Source of the DNA: Thermoplasmata archaeon
Lineage (GTDB): Archaea; Thermoplasmatota; Thermoplasmata; Thermoplasmatales; Thermoplasmataceae
NCBI GenBank assembly: GCA_021850745.1
Contig: JAJZKX010000162.1
Coordinates: forward strand, 1 to 5,125
Direction: 5' to 3'
DNA: 5,125 nucleotides
Shown here: positions 1 through 4,004 of the stretch, in pieces
Numbering within the stretch: the first letter of the stretch is position 1
Layout: each line of letters opens with the position of its first letter
Made by a program: the position numbers and the translations under genes
The notes under the pieces: model-generated
Told to the model about the DNA's origin: nothing
What the model saw: only the letters and a program-made list of their open reading frames with translations
Databases searched by the model: none

Positions 1-968
1 TCTAAGGCATCATTGAGGCTTACAAGTGACTCAACGTAATTTATATGGTCAGATCTGGCAGGCCTCTTCCAATTTTCGCTGATTCCTTTGAGAAACTGGA
101 TATGGAGGCTGTTTTCCACTATGTAGTATGAGATTTGTTTTTCGAGAGTTATTTCCAGTTGAAGAAAAATTGGCCCGGTATAGCGTTTTATCACTTCATT
201 AGAAAAGTCCATGAAGAATTTCGATTTAATCTGGAATTCCACCAGATTGTCTTCTTGGCTGACCACTTCACTTTTTGCGTTTCCTTTAATTGAGGGAACC
301 TCGGTCTTAAAGATGAGCTTCTGGCTCCCGCCATCAGAAAACTCTTTCGGGACGTATTTACCTAAGTTTTGCATCACACCCTCATTCTGCTTCCTAATTT
401 CTTCGGGATGATATTTCCAAGCTGTACTCACCAACAGGAATTGCTCAAGGCTGTTCCCATTCTTGGCATATAGCTCAAGCAGATACGGGAGTCCCTTGGG
501 TTGGGGGCCAGAATAGATGAAGTTTTTAGAGAATATGTGATCCTTGGTTAGAAAATCTATAATTATGTCATTGACTTCTTTTGCAACCGACCTGTGGTAT
601 TCAACGCTAACGTAAACATCACCCTTGCTGTGGAATACATTTGGATCAACCCGGCACCCGGGGATTGAATTTATGCGCTCGTAAAACGGAATTACAAATC
701 CTGGAAACTCCATTTCCAGGATTGTATTATGGACGTCTGATTTTTCACCTCCGCCCCATGATGCAAGAAAGTTGTGGAGGGAGTCTTTTTCTGCCTGGGT
801 AGGTTCAAACCCTAAGTTCATGTAGGCTTTCAAACCAGTACTGTCTCTTGTTATAAACAGGAATCCGTCTCTCACAACTGAGTTTGAATCAGCCAGATTC
901 AGCTTCCTCGGCATGAGATTTGCTATCTTGATCACCGAACAGCAGTCTAAGACCTCTTTGCTAAACAC
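1..968 (-). CDS. Hypothetical protein, C-terminus beyond the left edge
   Basis: The minus-strand frame is open without a stop from codon 968-966 to the window edge, giving at least 322 codons. I chose the GTG start at 968 because a perfect GGAGGT lies 7 nt before it. ATG codons at 983 and 1010 are in frame but lack such a site. The start overlaps the stop of the upstream 131-aa gene by 8 nt, which suggests translational coupling. The protein begins MFSKEVLDCCSVIKIANLM and looks soluble: there is no signal peptide or membrane segment, and there are many Phe, Tyr and Trp residues. A stretch reading SWGGGEKSDV lies near residue 68, and YSGPQPKGLPYLLELY near residues 151-166. Alternating strand and helix character would suit a ligand-sensing or scaffold protein, but I recognise no family. 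Composition and continuity make it a convincing gene; its function is unknown. Confidence 0.72.
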   Translation of the reverse strand, partial: MFSKEVLDCCSVIKIANLMPRKLNLADSNSVVRDGFLFITRDSTGLKAYMNLGFEPTQAEKDSLHNFLASWGGGEKSDVHNTILEMEFPGFVIPFYERINSIPGCRVDPNVFHSKGDVYVSVEYHRSVAKEVNDIIIDFLTKDHIFSKNFIYSGPQPKGLPYLLELYAKNGNSLEQFLLVSTAWKYHPEEIRKQNEGVMQNLGKYVPKEFSDGGSQKLIFKTEVPSIKGNAKSEVVSQEDNLVEFQIKSKFFMDFSNEVIKRYTGPIFLQLEITLEKQISYYIVENSLHIQFLKGISENWKRPARSDHINYVESLVSLNDAL

Positions 969-1356
969 TGAAGATACCTCCATCAATTTTGAACTCTTTC
1001 CTGATGTCATCAAGCCTGTTGCAGAAACTGGCTCCGAAAAGATATTCCAGCCTTTGCCTTCCAAGATTGCACAAGAACCATACAAGTGACGGATACTGCA
1101 ATCCGAATGGAGGGTTTTTCTGGCGAGAAATTGACTCGTCGGGAATAAAATCCTGAGCAGGGAATGTCATTCCTTCAGATTCCAGCACAGTGTTCTGTAC
1201 CACGCTTAGAAACCACATTGATGAATTTTTCAGAAGTTCCTCCGGAGGCAGTTCAAAGTATTTTGGTTCCATTCTTGCCTCCAGGTACTGTGCTTTAACC
1301 TTCCGCAATTGCTCCTCCAGAGACCGAAGGAATATTTTTGGGTGAAAGGTTCCCAT
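961..1356 (-). CDS. Hypothetical protein, 131 aa, first gene of the left pair
   Basis: This is a complete frame from ATG at 1356 to TAG at 961. The N-terminus has a charged, probably helical stretch (residues 9-31, LRSLEEQLRKVKAQYLEAR), then an aromatic-rich middle (MWFLSVVQ, YPSLVWFLCNLG) and a charged end (LDDIRKEFKIDGG). It contains two cysteines, at about residues 96 and 112, and no clear membrane helix or DNA-binding motif. A TATA-like box A at 1381-1390 is placed for a transcript starting at or a few bases before the ATG, and no Shine-Dalgarno is present, so it is probably leaderless. The stop overlaps the GTG of the next gene by 8 nt. I do not recognise a family. It could instead be the N-terminal part of one larger protein split by a frameshift near 965. 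Confidence 0.6.
   Translation of the reverse strand: MGTFHPKIFLRSLEEQLRKVKAQYLEARMEPKYFELPPEELLKNSSMWFLSVVQNTVLESEGMTFPAQDFIPDESISRQKNPPFGLQYPSLVWFLCNLGRQRLEYLFGASFCNRLDDIRKEFKIDGGIFSV
976..981 (-). promoter_or_regulatory. Shine-Dalgarno GGAGGT deciding the GTG start at 968
   Basis: Read on the minus strand, GGAGGT is followed by the 7-nt spacer ATCTTCA and then GTG. This is an ideal match to the archaeal anti-Shine-Dalgarno and lies inside the last codons of the 131-aa gene. It fits reinitiation or coupled translation of the downstream gene. The Gly-Gly codons of the upstream frame could produce the same bases by chance. Confidence 0.6.
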
Positions 1357-1380
1357 TTAGGTTAGTGAGCACTGATCTAA

Positions 1381-1390
1381 ACTTATACTT
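1381..1390 (-). promoter_or_regulatory. Box A (TATA) of the 131-aa gene
   Basis: The minus strand reads AAGTATAAGT, centred about 30 nt before the ATG at 1356. Archaeal box A sits about 26-27 nt before the transcription start, so the mRNA would begin at or a few bases upstream of the ATG, matching the lack of a ribosome binding site. Confidence 0.55.
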
Positions 1391-1416
1391 ATGCAATAAT
1401 GGTATTAAATTGCATA
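1390..1416. repeat. Perfect 8-bp inverted repeat, candidate operator
   Basis: TATGCAAT (1390-1397) and ATTGCATA (1409-1416) are exact reverse complements around an 11-nt centre. The element abuts box A on its upstream side relative to the minus-strand gene, where archaeal activators or repressors commonly bind. That it is an operator is an inference from position and symmetry only. Confidence 0.45.
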
Positions 1417-1464
1417 ATGGAGCATAATTCATTAATAGGTACTTTTCAAAACTACAAATACATT

Positions 1465-1545
1465 CAATGGCCGGAAGATGGCACTTTCAGTTTCGGCTTC
1501 ATTTCCCTAATGAAAAAGAAGGAGCAGTCATTTCTCCGGCCAATG
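1465..1545. repeat. Inverted repeat built on GGCCGGA, 59-nt spacer
   Basis: The left arm CAATGGCCGGA (1465-1475) and right arm TCCGGCCAATG (1535-1545) are complementary at 10 of 11 positions. The arms are the most GC-rich segment of an otherwise AT-rich spacer. They could form a long-range hairpin in RNA, be paired sites for a DNA-binding protein, or be the ends of a small decayed element. No target-site duplication is evident. Confidence 0.4.
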
Positions 1546-1703
1546 CACTTTGGTAAATTTGTCCTTAAAGTAGGTATAGATCTATATCGTTTTTAATTTT
1601 AATAATCCAGATATTAGCCATAACGAAAGGTTAATCCGAATTGGCTTTCAAGATCGTGTTGTAAATATAAATATGAATGCCTTACATCTTAGTGTCTCCT
1701 TAA

Positions 1704-1712
1704 TTATAATTA
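1704..1712 (+). promoter_or_regulatory. Box A of the AbrB-family gene
   Basis: TTATAATTA is centred about 23 nt before the ATG at 1731. This is near the spacing expected for a leaderless transcript in which the start codon is at or very near the 5' end. The closer TATAAATA at 1714-1721 is too near the start codon to serve a leaderless mRNA. Confidence 0.45.
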
Positions 1713-1730
1713 CTATAAATAAATGAATAA

Positions 1731-1913
1731 ATGGCACAAGAAAATGGCCGAAAAATACTGGATGTCACTCACATTTCCTCAAGGGGATCTTCTTACAGAA
1801 TAACCCTGCCTAAAAAAGTGGCGGCACAGTTGAACCTTTCCAGTGAAGATGATATAATAGTATTCTACCAGGAAGAACTTGGCAAAATTACGCTTGAAAA
1901 ACTGAAGCACTGA
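1731..1913 (+). CDS. SpoVT/AbrB-family DNA-binding protein, 60 aa
   Basis: The protein is a single swapped-hairpin AbrB-type domain, probably acting as a dimeric transcription regulator. The family signature occupies residues 14-58: HISSRGSSYRITLPKKVA supplies the first strands and the basic DNA-contact loop (R18, R23, K28, K29). It is followed by a short helix (AAQLNLSSEDD) and the closing strands IIVFYQE and KITLEKL. An in-frame TAA sits immediately before the ATG, so this is the earliest possible ATG. There is no Shine-Dalgarno, in keeping with a leaderless mRNA. AbrB-fold proteins often act as antitoxins, but no PIN or MazF-like toxin frame lies beside it, so an orphan regulator is more likely. 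It is monocistronic and convergent with the HxlR gene. Family assignment is firm; its targets are unknown. Confidence 0.9.
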   Translation: MAQENGRKILDVTHISSRGSSYRITLPKKVAAQLNLSSEDDIIVFYQEELGKITLEKLKH

Positions 1914-1933
1914 GTGAGTTTAAGGCACTAAGA

Positions 1934-1959
1934 AGAAATCCTGTCTAATTTCTAGGATT
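1934..1959. terminator. Alternative hairpins between convergent genes
   Basis: The 52-nt spacer between the AbrB and HxlR stop codons contains two interleaved perfect 6-bp stems: AGAAAT/ATTTCT (1934-1939 with 1948-1953) and AATCCT/AGGATT (1937-1942 with 1954-1959). They share bases and so are mutually exclusive. AT-rich sequence follows on the plus side. The position suggests a shared 3' end, but the stems are weak and archaeal termination usually relies on T-tracts. Confidence 0.35.
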
Positions 1960-1965
1960 ATATAT

Positions 1966-2313
1966 TCATTGTATTTCATGGTTATTTCTTTCTGAAACGG
2001 AAGTCCACCTATTGCCCCATTTTCCAAGGAGATCTAGGACTTCCTTCAATGCTAGCCCTTTCTCTGTGAGAGAATAAGAGACATTGAACGGTTGAGTGGC
2101 AACAACATCACGTTTGACGATCCCTCTGCTGGCAAGTGTTTTAAGGTTGTTGGAGAGGGTCTTTGAACTTATTCCCTTAGCTTCCCTAAGAAGTTCATTG
2201 AAGCCCATGCTTCTTGTCATGAGGTACCTTATTAGGATAAAGTTCCATTCACTGCCAATTTCCCTGATTGCTGAAACTATTGGGCATTTATCAAGCTCTG
2301 TGTGTCTTATCAT
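1966..2313 (-). CDS. HxlR-family winged helix-turn-helix regulator, 115 aa
   Basis: This is a DNA-binding transcription regulator of the HxlR/DUF24 (MarR-like) family, expected to act as a dimer. Visible marks in order are the N-terminal KCPIVSAIREIGSEWNFILIRYL (residues 9-31), with the family's conserved Cys-Pro at C10-P11 and Trp at W23, then GFNELLREAKGISSKTLSNNLKTL (37-60) with the recognition helix. The wing follows at about 67-82 (VKRDVV to SYSLTEKG), then a C-terminal dimerisation helix (EVLDLLGKWGNRW). C10, the only cysteine, aligns with the redox- or electrophile-sensing cysteine of YodB and HypR; sensing here is inferred. ATG at 2313 is preceded by an in-frame TAG 18 nt upstream, so no earlier start is available. 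The gene is divergent from pirin and is a natural candidate to control it and itself. Confidence 0.93.
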   Translation of the reverse strand: MIRHTELDKCPIVSAIREIGSEWNFILIRYLMTRSMGFNELLREAKGISSKTLSNNLKTLASRGIVKRDVVATQPFNVSYSLTEKGLALKEVLDLLGKWGNRWTSVSERNNHEIQ

Positions 2314-2407
2314 ATTTTTGGTGCTTACCTAATGGTTATCAGATATCTCTTTTCCCTCTTAAAGGATATAAATGTAATTAGTATATCTACTTTACATGAG
2401 AAACTGA

Positions 2408-2455
2408 CTAACTGAGATTGAACTAAATTCCAAGCGGATTTACTCAGCAGGTTAG
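2408..2455 (+). other. Potential structured leader of the pirin mRNA
   Basis: An inner stem AAATTC/GGATTT (2425-2430 with 2436-2441, one G-U pair) closes a 5-nt loop. It is enclosed by TGAG/CTCA (2413-2416 with 2443-2446) and CTAAC/GTTAG (2408-2412 with 2451-2455), with a GCAG bulge. AAATTCCAA of the inner stem recurs at 2463-2471 and could compete for GGATTT. It matches no riboswitch class I know and may be chance. Confidence 0.25.
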
Positions 2456-2485
2456 CACAGGAAAATTCCAAATATCCCATGCAAA

Positions 2486-2491
2486 AGGTGA
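2486..2491 (+). promoter_or_regulatory. Ribosome binding site of pirin
   Basis: AGGTGA precedes the ATG at 2495 by only 3 nt, closer than usual but complementary to the 3' end of archaeal 16S rRNA. It favours the ATG at 2495 over the in-frame ATG at 2516 and shows that pirin has a leadered mRNA, unlike the AbrB gene. Confidence 0.5.
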
Positions 2492-2494
2492 AAA

Positions 2495-3418
2495 ATGAAT
2501 CACGAGAAACAGATTATGCACATATTTACTGGCCAGGAAACTTATGATGGAGCAGGAGTAAAACTCAACCGGATACTTGGTGGGCACCTTTCAGCCCAAA
2601 TAACGGATCCGTTCCTGATGCTGGATCACTTTGGTTCTTCAAAGGTTGAAGATTATATAAAGGGTTTCCCCTGGCACCCCCATAGGGGTATAGAAACAGT
2701 GACCTACCTGCTTTCAGGAAAGGTGTTGCATGAAGACAGCGAGGGTAACAAGGGCGTAATACATACCAATGACCTGCAATGGATGACCGCAGGAAGCGGT
2801 ATCTTCCACCAGGAGATGCCCAGGCCACTGGATGAGACAGACCCTGATGAGTTGCTCAAGGCAGTTGGGCTGCCTACAAATTTATCTGGCTTACAGCTTT
2901 GGATCAATCTCCCCGCCAAACATAAGATGACAATGCCGACTTACAGGGACATTAAGGGAAATGGTGTACCGGTTGTGGAAACTGATGGAGGGGGCAGGGT
3001 GAAGATCATAGCAGGTTCATATGGTAACAATGAAGGGCCGTTCAAAGGGGGATATGGTGTTGACCCCACGTACCTTGATATTTCCCTGAAGGAGGAATCA
3101 GAATTCACCTTTCCAGTTAAGGCCGGTTATACTTCCATGCTTTATGTGGTAGGGGGAAACGGCCATTTTGACTCTAATGGCAGCAATTCATATTTCCCGG
3201 GGCAGGCATTGGTGTACTCTCAGGAAGGAGATCACGTTAGAGTGCATACTGATGATTCTCATCTCAGATTTATATTGCTGTCGGGAAAGCCACTCAATGA
3301 GCCCATCTGGTGGCACGGCCCCATAGTCATGAATTCCAGGGAACAGATTAATGAGGCTGTGCAAGACCTTCAAACTGGAAATTTTGTCAGGGAAAAGAAT
3401 CCACTGTTTGTTGACTGA
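2495..3418 (+). CDS. Pirin family protein (bicupin), 307 aa
   Basis: Pirins are two-cupin-domain metalloproteins. Several have quercetin 2,3-dioxygenase activity, others act as redox-sensitive cofactors, and the true substrate here is unknown. The N-terminal cupin carries FPWHPHRGIETVTYLLSG and WMTAGSGIFHQEMP, supplying the complete metal set H61, H63, H105 and E107 (normally Fe). GLQLWINLPAKHKM (residues 133-146) is the family's inter-strand signature. The C-terminal pirin_C cupin follows (about 190-290) with YLDISLKE and SMLYVVGGNG, and normally lacks metal ligands. Length is typical of the family (about 280-310 aa). A Shine-Dalgarno supports the first ATG; residues 1-7 could be lost if 2516 were used. 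It is transcribed alone, divergent from the HxlR gene, which plausibly regulates it. A T-tract follows 14 nt after the stop. Confidence 0.95.
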   Translation: MNHEKQIMHIFTGQETYDGAGVKLNRILGGHLSAQITDPFLMLDHFGSSKVEDYIKGFPWHPHRGIETVTYLLSGKVLHEDSEGNKGVIHTNDLQWMTAGSGIFHQEMPRPLDETDPDELLKAVGLPTNLSGLQLWINLPAKHKMTMPTYRDIKGNGVPVVETDGGGRVKIIAGSYGNNEGPFKGGYGVDPTYLDISLKEESEFTFPVKAGYTSMLYVVGGNGHFDSNGSNSYFPGQALVYSQEGDHVRVHTDDSHLRFILLSGKPLNEPIWWHGPIVMNSREQINEAVQDLQTGNFVREKNPLFVD

Positions 3419-3432
3419 ACAACAAACACACA

Positions 3433-3438
3433 TTTTTT
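3433..3438 (+). terminator. T-tract terminator after pirin
   Basis: Six consecutive T bases occur 15 nt after the pirin stop, with no strong preceding hairpin. Archaeal RNA polymerase commonly terminates at such oligo-T runs, so this probably separates pirin from the cyclophilin transcript. Confidence 0.4.
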
Positions 3439-3454
3439 AAGGGAAAGAATAGAA

Positions 3455-3462
3455 TTTAGATA
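3455..3462 (+). promoter_or_regulatory. Possible box A of the cyclophilin gene
   Basis: TTTAGATA is centred about 31 nt before the ATG at 3490, placing the transcription start a few bases upstream of the start codon. There is no Shine-Dalgarno, as expected for a near-leaderless mRNA. The match to the TATA consensus is imperfect. Confidence 0.35.
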
Positions 3463-3489
3463 CCTTGAACCTATTATTGCCAGATCACA

Positions 3490-3948
3490 ATGTCGCATGT
3501 CACACTTGAGACAAACATGGGAAACATCAAGATCGAGCTCTTTGAAAAGGAAATGCCCGTTACTGCGGGCAATTTCAGGAAACTTGTGGAACAGGGATTT
3601 TACAACGGAGTGATTTTCCACAGGGTCATACCGGATTTCATGATACAGGGAGGAGATCCCACTGGCACAGGCATGGGTGGGCCCGGATATAACATAAAGG
3701 ATGAATTCACAAAGAACAATCGGAATTCAAGAGGCACCATTTCCATGGCTAATGCAGGGCCAAATACTGGCGGTTCACAGTTCTTCATTAATGTCGTGGA
3801 CAACCACTATCTCGATTCAAAACATCCTGTCTTCGGGAAAGTGGTGGAAGGGATGGATGTTGCAGACAAGATCAGCAAGGTTAAGAGAGACCGTGGAGAC
3901 AGGCCGGTTTCAAAAGTCGTAATTAACAAAGCAACCTACCAGAAATAG
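3490..3948 (+). CDS. Cyclophilin-type peptidyl-prolyl cis-trans isomerase, 152 aa
   Basis: This enzyme catalyses cis-trans isomerisation of Xaa-Pro bonds during protein folding, and with no signal peptide it should be cytosolic. One complete cyclophilin domain fills the protein. The signature [19 protein letters not shown] holds R45, F50, M51 and Q53, equivalent to human CypA R55, F60, M61 and Q63. [16 protein letters not shown] holds A87, N88, Q97 and F99 (CypA A101, N102, Q111, F113). [13 protein letters not shown] holds L108 and H112 (CypA L122, H126). The CypA Trp121 position is Tyr107, a substitution of the kind associated with weaker cyclosporin binding in prokaryotic members. Length is typical of minimal bacterial and archaeal cyclophilins. 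The gene is probably monocistronic and converges on the channel gene. The catalytic set is intact, so activity is expected. Confidence 0.96.
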   Translation: MSHVTLETNMGNIKIELFEKEMPVTAGNFRKLVEQGFYNGVIFHRVIPDFMIQGGDPTGTGMGGPGYNIKDEFTKNNRNSRGTISMANAGPNTGGSQFFINVVDNHYLDSKHPVFGKVVEGMDVADKISKVKRDRGDRPVSKVVINKATYQK

Positions 3949-3970
3949 CCATATTGCGAAAGAATTAATC

Positions 3971-4004
3971 ATGGGCCCTTACTGGCCCGTATTTATTTTA
4001 TTCT
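3971..4004 (+). terminator. Hairpin plus T-rich tract between convergent genes
   Basis: GGGCC (3973-3977) and GGCCC (3984-3988) flank a 6-nt loop. The stem extends by a U-G and an A-U pair and is followed on the plus strand by a T-rich stretch ending near 4004. It lies 22 nt after the cyclophilin stop and overlaps the stop codon of the channel gene. On the minus strand the same hairpin is followed by a less T-rich sequence, so it best serves the cyclophilin transcript. Confidence 0.5.

Larger units (their letters stand above)
1357..1730. other. 374-nt divergent intergenic region without a convincing gene
   Basis: The region separates the minus-strand unknown pair from the plus-strand AbrB gene. 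It holds promoters at both ends (1381-1390 and 1704-1712), the inverted repeat at 1390-1416, and another inverted repeat at 1465-1545. An additional TATA-like AAATATAAATATG occurs at 1663-1675 and could serve as an alternative promoter. A 65-codon frame at 1399-1596 is the longest open frame on the plus strand. It begins inside the first inverted repeat, has no ribosome binding site or well-placed box A, and resembles no protein I know, so I do not call it. The GC-richer island at 1465-1550 may be a decayed gene or element. Confidence 0.5.
2314..2494. promoter_or_regulatory. Divergent HxlR/pirin promoter and operator region
   Basis: The spacer is AT-rich at its left half. TTTATATC on the minus strand (2366-2373) is a good box A for HxlR and would give a leader of roughly 25-30 nt. 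AGATATCT (2341-2348) is an alternative giving a near-leaderless mRNA. On the plus strand the same GATATAAA or AGTATATCTA (2380-2389) could drive pirin, giving a leader of about 85-100 nt. A dyad TAG-TATAT-CTA (2379-2389), flanked by GTAA and TTAC (2374-2377 and 2392-2395), overlaps these elements and is where an autoregulating HxlR dimer could bind. Which promoter is used cannot be settled from sequence. Confidence 0.45.

Noticed and set aside
211..411. Plus-strand frame of 66 codons
   Set aside because: It lies wholly opposite the continuous minus-strand frame 1-968, which has better protein-like composition and a strong ribosome binding site.
1399..1596. 65-codon plus-strand open frame in the intergenic region
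   Set aside because: It starts inside an inverted repeat, has no ribosome binding site or well-placed box A, and has no recognisable domain. Parts of the opposite strand are equally open, so a chance frame is more likely.
1625..1649. Imperfect 25-bp dyad starting GAAAG and ending CTTTC, about 80-105 nt upstream of the AbrB gene
   Set aside because: Only the 5-bp outer arms pair perfectly and the interior is patchy, which is weak evidence on its own.
2096..2332. Plus-strand frame opposite the HxlR gene
   Set aside because: It is a shadow of a clearly recognisable HxlR protein on the minus strand.
2565..2919. Minus-strand frames opposite pirin
   Set aside because: They are shadows of the well-conserved pirin gene, with Ser/Pro/Arg-rich composition and no start signals.
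3188..3803. Minus-strand frames across the pirin end and the cyclophilin gene, plus the alternate plus frame at 3701-3922
   Set aside because: The cyclophilin reading is unmistakable, and the other frames have no homology or translation signals.
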